Source of the DNA: Rickettsiales bacterium
GTDB lineage: Bacteria > Pseudomonadota > Alphaproteobacteria > Rickettsiales > CANDYO01
DNA length: 17,578 bases
Assembly (NCBI GenBank): GCA_947424995.1
Contig: CANDYO010000025.1
Location: 1 to 17,578 of the forward strand
Direction: 5' to 3'
The notes beneath the pieces were generated by a model, which had not been told where the DNA came from, did not search any database, and saw nothing but the letters and a program-made list of their open reading frames with translations. Shown one piece after another: positions 1 through 9,400 of this stretch (within the stretch, counting starts at the first letter, position 1; each line of letters starts with the position of its first letter). The position numbers and the translations under genes were made by a program.

Positions 1-2021
1 TTTTAATAGTAGTATATATTTTCCTTGGTAATATTCGTTCAACCTTTATTCCAGGAGTAGCGTTAGTATTATCGATACTCGGCACCTTTGCCGTCATGTG
101 GGCTTTGGGCTTTAGCCTCAATATTCTATCACTGATGGCTATTACCATTTCAACTGGATTTGTAGTGGATGATGCAATCGTAGTGCTTGAAAATATCTCT
201 CGCTATATTGAAGAAGGAATGAAACCTAAAGCAGCTGCATTAAAAGGAGCTGCAGAGATAGGTTTTACCGTCACTTCTATTAGCATTTCTCTAATCGCTG
301 TATTTATTCCTTTATTATTAATGGGAGGAATAGTTGGTAAATTATTTCGAGAATTTGCAGTAAGTTTATCAGTAGCTATTTTGATTTCATTAATCATTTC
401 GTTAGCATTAACCCCCATGATGTGCGCTTATCTTTTAAAATCCGGCAATCATCATAAAGATAATTCATTTTTCTACAAAATAATTCATAAAGCTAAAAAT
501 GGCTATTCCTCTAGTTTAAATTGGTCACTAGATCACCCCAAACTTATAATGTCTATTTTTATTACATCCATTATTTTAAATATATTTTTATATGTAATAG
601 TGCCAAAAGGGTTCTTCCCTCAGCAAGATACCGGTAGAATTATCACTACCGTAATCACTGATCAAAATAGTTCATTTAAAAGATTAAACAGTCAGTTTGC
701 CGATCTTGTTAATCTTATCAAACAAGACCCAGCAGTACGTAATGTATTAGGCTATATTTCAAGTGGTAATATAAATACCGGCACAATATTTATAGATCTT
801 AAAGATTTAAAAGATCGAAAAATATCATCAGATCTAGTAGTTAATAGATTAAGAAAAAAACTAGCCGACATAGCTGAAGCTACTATCTATATGCAATCCG
901 CTCAAGATATAGTAATTGGTGGCAGACAAAGCAACGCTCAGTTTCAATATACTATTTCTACTGCTAGCATTGAAGATGCCAATAAATACGCACCAATGAT
1001 CCAAGCGGAATTGGCAAAAATACCTGGCATTGTTGATATCAATAGTGATCAAGGAAACCACGGATTACAGTCATTCGTTAAAATAGATTATGAAAAGGCT
1101 GCTGCATTTGGAGTAACAATAGAATCGATAGATCAGACCTTATATGCCGCTTTTGGACAACAGACTACTGCTATTATGTATAAACCCAATAATCAATATT
1201 ATGTAGTATTAACTCTTAGCCCTGAATATACTCAAAATCCAGATACGCTGAAAAATATTTACGTACCATCTAGTCAAAATGGCTTGATACAATTGTCTTC
1301 AATTGCAAGTTTTTCAAATGATTCTTCATTACTATCAGTCAATCATCAAGGACTTTTTCCTTCTGCTACCTTATCTTTTAACTTATTGCCTAACATTCAC
1401 TTAGGTGATGCAGTTAGCTTAATTAATAAACGTCTTAGTGCCCTACCACTACCCATTACCGTACAAGGGTCATTTTATGGTACTGCTCAAGCTTTTCAAG
1501 AATCACTTAAAAGCCAACCATGGTTAATATTAGCAGCATTAGTTGCCGTTTATATTGTACTAGGAATATTATATGAAAGCTTACGCCATCCATTAACTAT
1601 ATTATCAACTCTTCCTCCAGCTGGTATAGGCGCATTACTTGCATTGTTAATTACTAATATTGATTTAAGTATAATTGCCGTAATCGGAATTATTTTACTA
1701 ATCGGGATTGTTAAGAAAAATGCCATTATGATGATAGATTTCGTTTTAGAGATTAGAAAAAAACAAAATATTTCCCCTCGTGAAGCTATTCATCAAGCGG
1801 CAGTTTTAAGATTTAGACCTATTATGATGACCACTATGGCAGCTATGCTAGGCGCCCTCCCCATGGCAATTAGTCAAGGGTTTGGCTCTGAAATGCAAAG
1901 ACCACTAGGTATTGCCATTATTGGTGGACTAATAGTTAGCCAAGCACTTACTTTATATACAACTCCAATAATTTATTTAGCCATTGAAAATTTTAATAAT
2001 AATAGGAAGAAATTAGCATGA
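1..2021 (+). CDS. RND efflux pump inner-membrane permease, MdtB/MdtC-type (5' end missing)
   Basis: Proton-driven inner-membrane pump subunit that exports drugs or other amphipathic compounds through a periplasmic adaptor and an outer-membrane channel. The frame is open from the first bases (codons begin at base 3) with typical RND sequence before the first ATG at 96, so this is the C-terminal two thirds of a protein of roughly 1,000 residues. Counting from that ATG, the TM4 proton-relay motif GFVVDDAIVVLENI is at residues 21-34 with both aspartates (25, 26). The TM10 lysine is present in GIVKKNAIMMIDF (K541). That motif and the stretch LYESLRHPLTILSTLPPAG are the forms I know from MdtB/MdtC rather than AcrB. 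Large hydrophilic periplasmic loops lie between the membrane blocks. The stop overlaps the start of the outer-membrane channel gene by four bases (ATGA). The adaptor gene would be expected upstream, outside the window. Substrate unknown; family assignment is firm. Confidence 0.95.
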   Translation, partial: LIVVYIFLGNIRSTFIPGVALVLSILGTFAVMWALGFSLNILSLMAITISTGFVVDDAIVVLENISRYIEEGMKPKAAALKGAAEIGFTVTSISISLIAVFIPLLLMGGIVGKLFREFAVSLSVAILISLIISLALTPMMCAYLLKSGNHHKDNSFFYKIIHKAKNGYSSSLNWSLDHPKLIMSIFITSIILNIFLYVIVPKGFFPQQDTGRIITTVITDQNSSFKRLNSQFADLVNLIKQDPAVRNVLGYISSGNINTGTIFIDLKDLKDRKISSDLVVNRLRKKLADIAEATIYMQSAQDIVIGGRQSNAQFQYTISTASIEDANKYAPMIQAELAKIPGIVDINSDQGNHGLQSFVKIDYEKAAAFGVTIESIDQTLYAAFGQQTTAIMYKPNNQYYVVLTLSPEYTQNPDTLKNIYVPSSQNGLIQLSSIASFSNDSSLLSVNHQGLFPSATLSFNLLPNIHLGDAVSLINKRLSALPLPITVQGSFYGTAQAFQESLKSQPWLILAALVAVYIVLGILYESLRHPLTILSTLPPAGIGALLALLITNIDLSIIAVIGIILLIGIVKKNAIMMIDFVLEIRKKQNISPREAIHQAAVLRFRPIMMTTMAAMLGALPMAISQGFGSEMQRPLGIAIIGGLIVSQALTLYTTPIIYLAIENFNNNRKKLA

Positions 2022-3460
2022 TAATAAAAAAATATCTTTTAGAGACCTTGCTTCTTGTATCACTTCTTTCAGGTTGCATAGGGCCAAAATATGAAAAGCC
2101 TAAAATAGAATTTGTTGATAATTATAAATATAATGGGATAATTTGGGAACATGCTCACCCAAGCGCAGACATGGATAGAGGCCAGTGGTGGAAAATATAT
2201 AACGACCAAACTTTAAACGGCTTAATCGATAAACTTAACAATAATAACCAAGATATAGCATCAGCTGCAGCTAGTTATAAGCAATCACTAGCTATCGTTG
2301 ATGAAGCCAGAGCTGCTTACTTCCCTACTGTTGATGCTACTTATGCAGATACCAGTAAAAAAACTAATAATCCATCACCTGGTCAACTAGAAGATACTTC
2401 TAGTCATTCATTAGCTTTTGATACGTCTTGGGAAATAGACCTTTGGGGCTCAACTCGCTACACGGTTGCTTCTGACTTTGCTACAGCACTCTCTAACAAA
2501 GCTTATTTAGCATCGACTAGACTTTCAGCTCAAAGTTCTTTAGTTCAATATTATTATGAAATACGTGGCCTTGATATAACTCAAGAATTCTTAGATGCCA
2601 TTGTTGTAGCCAATAAAAAAACCGTAAAATATACTAACAGTAGGTATAATTCTGGAGTAGATGATCATTTAGCTGTATTAAATGCCAAAATTAATTTAGA
2701 AACTGCTATCTCCAATGCAGAAAATAATAAAATAAATCGCAACCAATATCAAATTGCTATGGCTGTATTAATTGGTGAAGCTCCATCGTCTTTTAATTTA
2801 CCTCCTATACACAACAAAAATGATAAAATATTTGCTCTAACTCCTGTACCTATCAGTATTCCTTCAGAGTTATTGCAGCGTAGACCAGATATTGCTCAAG
2901 CTGAACAATTGGTAATCCAAGCGAATGCTCAAATTGGCGTTGCACGAGCTGCTTTCTTCCCAAGTCTTAAAATTGCATCTAATGTTACTATGCAAGGAGA
3001 TACCAACACTATGGGACAGTTGCTCTCTATGCCAACTATGATCTGGTCGCTAGGACCGCAAATGACTTATAACTTGCTAGATGGAGGTTTAAGAAGAGCG
3101 CAAACTAAAGCAGCCTGGGCAGTTTACGAAACGAACGTAGCATCATATCGTCAAACTGTATTAAATGCCTTTTCTGATGTGGAAAATCAATTAGTTGCTA
3201 TTAAGGTTTATAATGATCAAGCTAAAGCTCTTGATAAAGCTGCCAAGCGAAACAAAGAACTCTTGAAACTTACCACCAACCAATATAATGCAGGTACAGT
3301 TGATTATTCACAAATTCTTAGCTCTCAAATTAATTATTATAATGCAGCAATATCTGCTTATAGTACCGAAAGCTTAAGACGTAGCGCTGAAATATTATTA
3401 ATCAAAGCTATAGGTGGCGGTTGGGATGAAAGCGATTTAGCAATGAAAGCAAAGAAATGA
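2018..3460 (+). CDS. RND efflux outer-membrane channel lipoprotein (OprM/NodT family)
   Basis: Trimeric outer-membrane exit duct that completes the tripartite efflux pump encoded immediately upstream. The 480-residue length is normal for the family. The N-terminus is a lipoprotein signal: two lysines, a leucine-rich core and the lipobox LLSGC with Cys20 as the lipidated residue. It is followed by the family's GPKYEKP motif. Two halves with long helical alanine/asparagine-rich stretches are visible. Each holds the expected repeat signatures, such as SWEIDLWGSTRY in the first half and ELLQRRPDIAQAE plus ARAAFFPSL in the second. The start is fixed by an aggaag ribosome-binding site about nine bases upstream and by the ATGA overlap with the pump gene, which implies coupled translation and matched expression. 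A palindromic repeat follows the stop by 24 bases and may act as the transcript end. Nothing looks damaged. Confidence 0.94.
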   Translation: MIIKKYLLETLLLVSLLSGCIGPKYEKPKIEFVDNYKYNGIIWEHAHPSADMDRGQWWKIYNDQTLNGLIDKLNNNNQDIASAAASYKQSLAIVDEARAAYFPTVDATYADTSKKTNNPSPGQLEDTSSHSLAFDTSWEIDLWGSTRYTVASDFATALSNKAYLASTRLSAQSSLVQYYYEIRGLDITQEFLDAIVVANKKTVKYTNSRYNSGVDDHLAVLNAKINLETAISNAENNKINRNQYQIAMAVLIGEAPSSFNLPPIHNKNDKIFALTPVPISIPSELLQRRPDIAQAEQLVIQANAQIGVARAAFFPSLKIASNVTMQGDTNTMGQLLSMPTMIWSLGPQMTYNLLDGGLRRAQTKAAWAVYETNVASYRQTVLNAFSDVENQLVAIKVYNDQAKALDKAAKRNKELLKLTTNQYNAGTVDYSQILSSQINYYNAAISAYSTESLRRSAEILLIKAIGGGWDESDLAMKAKK

Positions 3461-3483
3461 GAATAGTGGTAGTTTATACTAAT

Positions 3484-3605
3484 GCGTCATCCCTGGCAAG
3501 CTATGCTAAAAGCATGAGCTAAGACCGGAAATCTCAGGAGTTTATACCCGCATGAGATCCTTAGATACTCAAGCGCTTTTTAAGCGCTTTCGTCAGGGAT
3601 AACGA
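3484..3605. repeat. Palindromic intergenic repeat, GCGTCATC family, copy 1
   Basis: About 122 bases with imperfect inverted ends: GCGTCATCCCTGGCAAG at the left and GTCAGGGATAACGA at the right. Behind the left end is the hairpin pair AGCTATGCT / AGCATGAGCT. The centre holds ATCTCAGGAGTTTATA (3531-3546) closed by GAGAT (3554-3558), and a second hairpin AAGCGCTTTTTAAGCGCTT lies near the right end. The end and the core recur at 14392-14501 and 16152-16260, so this is a dispersed element rather than a one-off terminator. It is the most degenerate of the three copies. It encodes nothing. Confidence 0.72.
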
Positions 3606-3795
3606 GAAAAACGGTATAACTACCCACAACCGCAACATATTTCTTCTTGTAAAAACGCCTAACTTATACTATGTTATCCTTCTATGTTTTATTTCAAGAC
3701 ATAAATTTAGCCCATAAAATTATTTAAAGTGTTGGTCTCTGGTAGTACTGATGATGTTTTATGGATGTTTAAACTTTAATTCGGAGGCTTATTTA
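3606..3795 (+). promoter_or_regulatory. rpsB-tsf leader and probable promoter region
   Basis: This 190-base AT-rich gap between the repeat and rpsB must carry the promoter of the ribosomal operon. The best -10 candidate is the overlapping TATACT/TACTAT at 3665-3672; no good -35 partner is seen at the right distance. That leaves an untranslated leader of more than 100 bases. It could house autogenous control by S2, as known in Gammaproteobacteria, but no defined structure is recognised here. A strong GGAGG ribosome-binding site at 3783-3787 closes the region. Confidence 0.3.
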
Positions 3796-4719
3796 ATGAG
3801 CAAACTTCCCGCTATTACTATTCGTGAATTAATCGAAGCTGGCGTTCATTTCGGTCATAAAACCATGCGCTGGAATCCAAAAATGTGTTCTTATCTTTAT
3901 GGTATAAAAGATGGCGTACATATCATTGATCTTCAACAAACTCTTCCTTTATTAACTATAGCTCTACAAAAAATCTATGATATTGCTAAAAATAATGGTC
4001 GTATATTATTTGTTGGAACAAAGATGCAAGCATCTGACGTGATCGCAGAAGAAGCAAAAAGATGTGGACAATATTATGTAAATCACCGTTGGTTAGGTGG
4101 AATGTTAACCAATTGGGCTACTATCAATCGCTCAATAAGAAAATTATATGAATTAGAAAAATCTATTGAAGAAGCTGATGCAGAAGATGAAGCTTCAGAT
4201 AAATTAAAATTCACTAAGAAAGAAAGATTAGATATAACTCGTAAAATTGAAAAATTAGAAAAATCACTTGGTGGAATTCGTGAAATGGGTGGTGTACCTG
4301 ATTTGCTATTCATTATCGATACTAATAAAGAAGATATTTCTATTCAAGAAGCTAAAAGACTTGAAATTCCTATAGCCGCAATCTTAGATAGTAATTCTAA
4401 TCCAGATTTCATAGACTTCCCTATTCCTGGTAATGATGATGCAACTCGCGCAATTAAATTATATTGTCGCTTAGTTTCAGACACAGTATTACGTGGAATG
4501 CAAGAGTCTCTTATCGCATCAGGCGTTGATCTTGGTGAAGTTGCTGATCTTTCAAGCGTTTTAGAATTAAATAACAACGAAGCTAAAAAGAAAGATTTTA
4601 AGAAAAAACCAGCAAAAACTTATGATAACGCTCCGACAAGCAAGGCTCCTGAAAAAAAGCCAGTAGAAGCAAAGCCAATCAGAGCTAAAAAAGTTGATGA
4701 AGTTAAAACAGAAGAATAA
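3796..4719 (+). CDS. rpsB: 30S ribosomal protein S2
   Basis: Structural protein of the small ribosomal subunit, needed for binding S1 and for mRNA docking. Family signatures are plain: ELIEAGVHFGHKTMRWNPKM near the N-terminus (residues 11-30), RWLGGMLTNW, KLEKSLGGIREMGGVPDLLFIID, and IPIAAILDSNSNPDFIDFPIPGND. The ATG at 3796 is chosen over the upstream in-frame ATG at 3751 because it sits eight bases after a GGAGG site and gives the conserved MSKLPAITIRELIEAG start. The product is 307 residues, longer than the usual 240-260. The last 49 or so residues (from about 259) are a low-complexity tail rich in Lys, Ala, Pro and Glu, a kind of extension also found on some alphaproteobacterial S2 proteins. 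Fifteen bases separate it from tsf, the usual partner. Identification is certain; the role of the tail is unknown. Confidence 0.98.
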   Translation: MSKLPAITIRELIEAGVHFGHKTMRWNPKMCSYLYGIKDGVHIIDLQQTLPLLTIALQKIYDIAKNNGRILFVGTKMQASDVIAEEAKRCGQYYVNHRWLGGMLTNWATINRSIRKLYELEKSIEEADAEDEASDKLKFTKKERLDITRKIEKLEKSLGGIREMGGVPDLLFIIDTNKEDISIQEAKRLEIPIAAILDSNSNPDFIDFPIPGNDDATRAIKLYCRLVSDTVLRGMQESLIASGVDLGEVADLSSVLELNNNEAKKKDFKKKPAKTYDNAPTSKAPEKKPVEAKPIRAKKVDEVKTEE

Positions 4720-4734
4720 AAAGGAGATATAGAT

Positions 4735-5658
4735 ATGGCTGAAATTACAGCAAGATTAGTAAAAGAATTACGTGAAAAATCAGGTGCAGGCATGATGGAC
4801 TGCAAAAAAGCTTTAGTAGAATGTAATGGCGTTTTTGAAGAAGCTGTCGATTGGCTACGCACAAAAGGCTTATCTGCAGCAGCAAAAAAATCTGGCCGCG
4901 AAGCAGCTGAAGGATTAATTGCTATCGCTGTTGAAGGAAATAAAGCTGCAATTATTGAACTAAATGCAGAAACTGATTTCGTTGCACGTAATGATAAATT
5001 CCAAACTTTAGCTGCTAATATCGCTAAAGTTGCTTTAAAAACTCATCAAAATCTTGAGCAACTAAAAGAAGCTGCTTATCCAGAAGGATCGCAAACTGTT
5101 AGCACAGCTATTACTGATCATATTGCTATCATTGGTGAAAACATGAATTTGCGTCGCGTGGGCTACCTTGGCGTAGATCATGGCGTAATTGCATCATACA
5201 TGCATAATGCTATAGCAGATGGTCTTGGTAAAATTGGTGTATTATTAGCGCTAGAATCAACCGGTGATAAGCTTAAATTACTAGACTTAGGCAAAAAAAT
5301 TGCAATGCATATTGCTGCAGCTCGTCCTGAAAGCTTAGATGCAGCTTCAGTTAGCGCCGATGCTTTAGAACGCGAAAAGCAAATTTTTTCTGAACAAGCT
5401 AGAAATTCTGGCAAACCTGAAAGCATCATTGAAAAAATGGTTGAAGGTAGAGTTAAGAAATATTACCAAGAAATCGTTTTGCTTGAGCAAATTTTTGTGA
5501 TGGACAATAAAACTCAAATCACTCAAGTGCTTGTTGACGCAGCTAAAGAAATTGGCGCTCCAGTGAGCATCAAAGGCTTCCTACGCTATGAACTAGGTGA
5601 AGGCATTGAACGAACTAAATCAGACTTCGCTGCTGAAGTGGCCTCAATGACTAACTAA
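4735..5658 (+). CDS. tsf: Translation elongation factor Ts
   Basis: Nucleotide-exchange factor that releases GDP from EF-Tu in the cytoplasm. The 307-residue product is full length. It begins with the UBA-like domain, LVKELREKSGAGMMDCKKAL, continuing to WLRTKG (residues 8-44). The TDFVARND signature that contacts EF-Tu is at 80-87. The core repeats follow, including HIAAARPESL and a C-terminal FLRYELGEGIE. An aaaggag ribosome-binding site lies about nine bases before the ATG. It is the second gene of the rpsB-tsf operon, and the hairpin just after its stop ends the transcript. Nothing is unusual. Confidence 0.98.
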   Translation: MAEITARLVKELREKSGAGMMDCKKALVECNGVFEEAVDWLRTKGLSAAAKKSGREAAEGLIAIAVEGNKAAIIELNAETDFVARNDKFQTLAANIAKVALKTHQNLEQLKEAAYPEGSQTVSTAITDHIAIIGENMNLRRVGYLGVDHGVIASYMHNAIADGLGKIGVLLALESTGDKLKLLDLGKKIAMHIAAARPESLDAASVSADALEREKQIFSEQARNSGKPESIIEKMVEGRVKKYYQEIVLLEQIFVMDNKTQITQVLVDAAKEIGAPVSIKGFLRYELGEGIERTKSDFAAEVASMTN

Positions 5659-5670
5659 CTCCTCTAAAAC

Positions 5671-5704
5671 ATCACCCTGAGATTAAGCATAATTTCAGGG
5701 TGAT
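5671..5704 (+). terminator. Hairpin terminator after rpsB-tsf
   Basis: ATCACCCTGA (5671-5680) pairs perfectly with TCAGGGTGAT (5695-5704). One G-T wobble and four more pairs (ATTA/TAAT) extend this to a 15-step stem with a four-base loop. It starts 12 bases after the tsf stop. The downstream sequence is CTCTTGTCTT, pyrimidine-rich rather than a pure T run, so termination may be efficient but not textbook. It separates the translation operon from the cysteine-rich genes. Confidence 0.7.
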
Positions 5705-5799
5705 CTCTTGTCTTACACCCTATTCCTTCGTTTTACTCACATTAATCTTTTATTAATAGCCTTATTGTATGATTCTTTTTTAATTTAGAGGAGAATAGC

Positions 5800-6180
5800 A
5801 TGAGCATAATAGAAACAGGACTAGAAGATCTTAGTTCAGCAGTAATTTCTGAACTTCGCTATGCCTTATCCTTAGACCTAACAGATATATGCCCGAGTGC
5901 TGTAGCACCGTGCTCAAGTGTTAACAGCGAATCCAGTTCTAGCCAAATAGATACTTGTCTTACCCCCTTAATAACTTGCAAACAAAATTCAGTTATAAGT
6001 TGGGTTGATAATTCTGGTATACAGGAGCTTTGCAGTAGTTATGGTTATGACCTTACTAGTTGCGAAGGTCTTATAGGATCTTTTTCATATAATGGAGAAA
6101 CTATTATCACCAGTGAAGAAAGCGATCTCTTGACTTGCATTGAATTGCTTTCACAATGCTATGCTGATTACGAAAGTTAA
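5800..6180 (+). CDS. Unrecognised cysteine-rich protein with four cysteine pairs (126 residues)
   Basis: I do not recognise this family. The 126-residue product is acidic and rich in serine and threonine, with no signal peptide or membrane segment. Its first 30 residues are helix-prone, with no cysteine. It holds eight cysteines in four pairs: C31/C38, C53/C60, C78/C88 and C113/C120. Spacings are x6, x6, x9 and x6, and every pair has a hydrophobic residue three before its second cysteine (C-x3-hydrophobic-x2-C in the x6 pairs). The last pair, CIELLSQCY, matches the final pair of the next gene's product, CESELNECY, in layout. The ATG follows a good agaggaga site. It lies after the tsf terminator, so it probably has its own promoter, and is 12 bases from the next gene. 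The pairs could form disulfides or bind metal; function unknown. Bacterial-looking translation signals and the shared pattern make it a likely real gene. Confidence 0.76.
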   Translation: MSIIETGLEDLSSAVISELRYALSLDLTDICPSAVAPCSSVNSESSSSQIDTCLTPLITCKQNSVISWVDNSGIQELCSSYGYDLTSCEGLIGSFSYNGETIITSEESDLLTCIELLSQCYADYES

Positions 6181-6192
6181 AAGGAGTTTATT

Positions 6193-6390
6193 ATGTCAGG
6201 GTCAGGAGTAATGGCGTTATTAGAGCAATTAGCAAAAATTGCGGTAGCCGATGTATTAGGGAGCTATATCAGCGAGGGCCTCAGCACCTGCGGTATTAGT
6301 TTTACAGACTGCCAAAGTTATTTGACTAATGGAACCGCTACGTCAGGATGCGAATCAGAACTTAATGAATGCTATAACGTGAGTGATTAA
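6193..6390 (+). CDS. Unrecognised twin C-x6-C small protein (65 residues)
   Basis: This 65-residue product appears related to the one just upstream. Residues 1-30 are a cysteine-free, helix-prone segment (SGVMALLEQLAKIAVADVLG). Two pairs follow, C33/C40 and C53/C60, each C-x6-C, joined by 12 residues. CGISFTDCQ resembles GYDLTSCE of the neighbour, and the terminal CESELNECY aligns in spacing with its CIELLSQCY. No secretion signal or clear membrane span is seen, although the N-terminal helix is amphipathic to hydrophobic. An aaaggag site lies seven bases before the ATG and the gap to the previous gene is only 12 bases, so the two are almost surely co-transcribed. The arrangement recalls twin C-x9-C helical hairpins only in general design; the spacing differs and no homology is claimed. 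Function unknown. Confidence 0.72.
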   Translation: MSGSGVMALLEQLAKIAVADVLGSYISEGLSTCGISFTDCQSYLTNGTATSGCESELNECYNVSD

Positions 6391-6412
6391 ATTTCTTAAT
6401 TTACTTAGAACA

Positions 6413-6449
6413 ACAACAAGAAGAGCCAAAGATATTCTTCTCTTGTTGT
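6413..6449. terminator. Hairpin between convergent genes, possible bidirectional terminator
   Basis: ACAACAAG (6413-6420) pairs with CTTGTTGT (6442-6449), extended inward by a few weaker pairs. It lies in the 73-base gap between the end of the cysteine-rich gene pair and the 3' end of mfd, where a shared terminator is expected. T runs on both sides are short, so the call rests mainly on position and symmetry. Confidence 0.42.
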
Positions 6450-6463
6450 ACAACCTGCTTAAA

Positions 6464-9400
6464 TTAACTAAAATCCAGTTTCTCCAATAACTCTTCAATG
6501 AACTTAATCTTCTGCTTAACATCTATAAACTCTTTACTAATCAGTAATTTTTGGTCTGGTCTAAGCTTGATTAACATTTGATTATTGCTGATAAATTCTA
6601 ACAATTGCTCAGGAAATAAGCATTTATTATCTTTAAAGCTGAAAGTAATGGCTTTAGGACCGGCATCTATTTTATCGATATTAATTTTCTTCGCTTTAAG
6701 CTTCAATTTAATCACCGTTAATAGATACTCAACTTCTTGAGGATACTTACCGAAACGATCAATCATTTGGCTAGCAAAAATATCAACCTCTTCTAAAGTC
6801 TTAAGATTAGCTAAATTTCGATATAAACTTAAACGCAAATTAAGATCAGCAATATAATCTTCCGGCAATAAAACTGGCAGCCCTAGATTAATTTGGGGAC
6901 TATAATCATCTTGTTCTAATTCTATTTCTTGCTTAGATGGATTCTTAAGCGCAAAAATGGCGTCTTGAAGCATTTGTTGATATAGTTCTAAGCCTACTTC
7001 TCTAATGTGACCTGATTGCTCATCACCAACTAAGTTACCAAAGCCTCTGATATCCATATCATGGCTGGCCACCGTAAAACCTGCTCCCAATGTATCTAAA
7101 GTTTGCATTACTTCAAGTCTGGCACTAGCAAGTTTAGTCAATTTCTTATTGGGCAATAAGAGATAAGAAAAAGCCTTCACATTGCTTCTACCCACCCTGC
7201 CCCTGAGTTGATACAATGCCGATAGGCCAAATTTATCAGAGCGGTGAATAATCATCGTATTTGCTTCAGCAATATCAATACCAGATTCAACAATACTAGT
7301 TGAAAGCAAGAGATGGAATTTTTTATTATAAAAATCACTCATAATCTCTTCTAAAGCACCAGGGCTCATCTGACCATGCGCAACAACAATTTTCACTTCT
7401 GGAACAAGTTCAGTAAGCTTAGGTAAGATTTCATTAATATCGCTAATTCTAGGACAGACAAAAAATGTTTGACCACCACGATAAAATTCACGTAAAATTG
7501 CTTCCCGAATCACCACTGAATCATAATTCATAATGTAGGTTTTAACTACTTGACGATCAACGGGAGGACTAGCAATAATACTTAAATCCTTCACTCCAGT
7601 TAGAGACATTTGTAATGTACGCGGGATAGGAGTTGCTGATAGAGTAAGGATATGAACATTATCTTGCATTTTTTTAAGTTTTTCTTTTTGCACTACTCCA
7701 AAACGTTGTTCTTCATCAATAATTAGTAAGCCTAAATCTTTGAATTCTACATCTTTAGCTAGCAAAGCATGAGTACCAATTACAATATCAACGCTGCCAT
7801 CTTTTAAGCCAGCTTTAGTGAGCTTTACATCTTTAGCGCTAGCAAGTCTTGATAATTGACGAATCGCTACAGGAAAGCCTGAAAAACGCTTAAAGAATGA
7901 ATGATAATGCTGGCGAGCAAGTAAAGTAGTTGGCACAATGATTGCTACTTGCTTTTTAACATTTTGCTCAGGATGAGTGGCAATAAAAGCAGCTCGCATC
8001 GCCACTTCAGTTTTACCAAAACCAACATCACCACAAACCAAACGATCCATAGGCCTGCCAGAAGCTAAATCTTCTAATACATCATTAATTGAACTTTGCT
8101 GGTCATCTGTTTCCATATAAGGAAAACGAGCACAGAACTCTTCATAAGCGCCAGGAATAGCAACTAAATATTCGCCTTCCTTACTGGCTCTAAGGGCTGC
8201 TGTTTTGATTAACTCTGCCGCAATTTCTTTTAGTTTTTCTTTAAGCTTAGCCTTTCTATTTTTCCAAGCTATTCCACCAAGCTTATCCAACCGGACAACA
8301 TCTTCGCTACTACCATAACGACTTAATAATTCAAGATTTTCAACTGGGATATATAATATATCCCCCTCATCATAAATTATTTTAATGCAATCATGCTTGA
8401 CTCCAGCTGCAACAATGGTTTCCAATCCTGAGAATAAACCAATACCATGCTGCTGATGAACTATATATTCGCCAATTTGTAAGTTATTTATTTCAGCTAA
8501 CAAGCTTTCTAAAGTCTTATTACTTTTCTTACGAACAATTTTTTCTCCAAGCAAATCTTGCTCAGTTACAATAGCAAAATTATCAAAACTATAACCATGC
8601 GCCATAGGTAAGATACATATACCAACGGTTTTGCCTGAAATCTGCTTATGTTCTGCAAAATTGTTTAAGCGATACCAATGAATATTATAGTTTTCCAAAA
8701 TATTTTTGATGCGCTCTGCTGAACCCTCACTATTGCAAGCAACTATCAATTTACACTTATGATCATCACGATATTTTTTGAATAAATCAAAAGCAGAAAT
8801 ATTTTTTGACCTAGAAAGAAGTTCAAAATTATCAATTTTTTTAATACCAAGCTCAGCTCCAGTTGCAGAATCAATAGAAAATTCATGACAATTAACAATT
8901 TTATATTTTTTTAGTTCTAAATTTATTTCAGCTTCACTAAACCATAGCTCTTCAGGCTTTAATGGATAATAGATCACTTCATCTTGAAACCGATTAACTA
9001 GCAATTCTTGTCGTCTTTGGTAATGGTTGTCGATTGAAGTTAGTAACTTATCTAACTCATCAGAGAAATTATTTTCACAGACTATTTGAGTAGGCGCAAA
9101 ATAATCAAAAACATTACTTAAATCCTCATAAAAATAAGGTAAATAATGCTCCATTCCTGGATATTTTCTTCCCTCTTCAATCGCCATATATAATGGATGT
9201 TCTGTTGCATTAGCACCAAAATTTTGTTGAAAATTCACACAAAAATTAGCAATTGTAGTAGGGTTCAAAATAACTTCACTTGAAGGAAGTAGACGAATAG
9301 ACTCTCGATGGCCGTTAGAAATTTGACTAATAGGATCAAATATTCTAATTTTCTCTAATTTATCGCCAAAAAAATCTAAGCGCCAGCCCTGTTCATTATT

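Noticed and set aside
5800..6390. The cysteine-, serine- and threonine-rich small proteins as ribosomally made peptide (RiPP) precursors with a leader and a modified core.
   Set aside because: No modification enzyme, protease or dedicated transporter lies nearby, the cores are long, and the cysteines show regular helical spacing rather than a clustered core.
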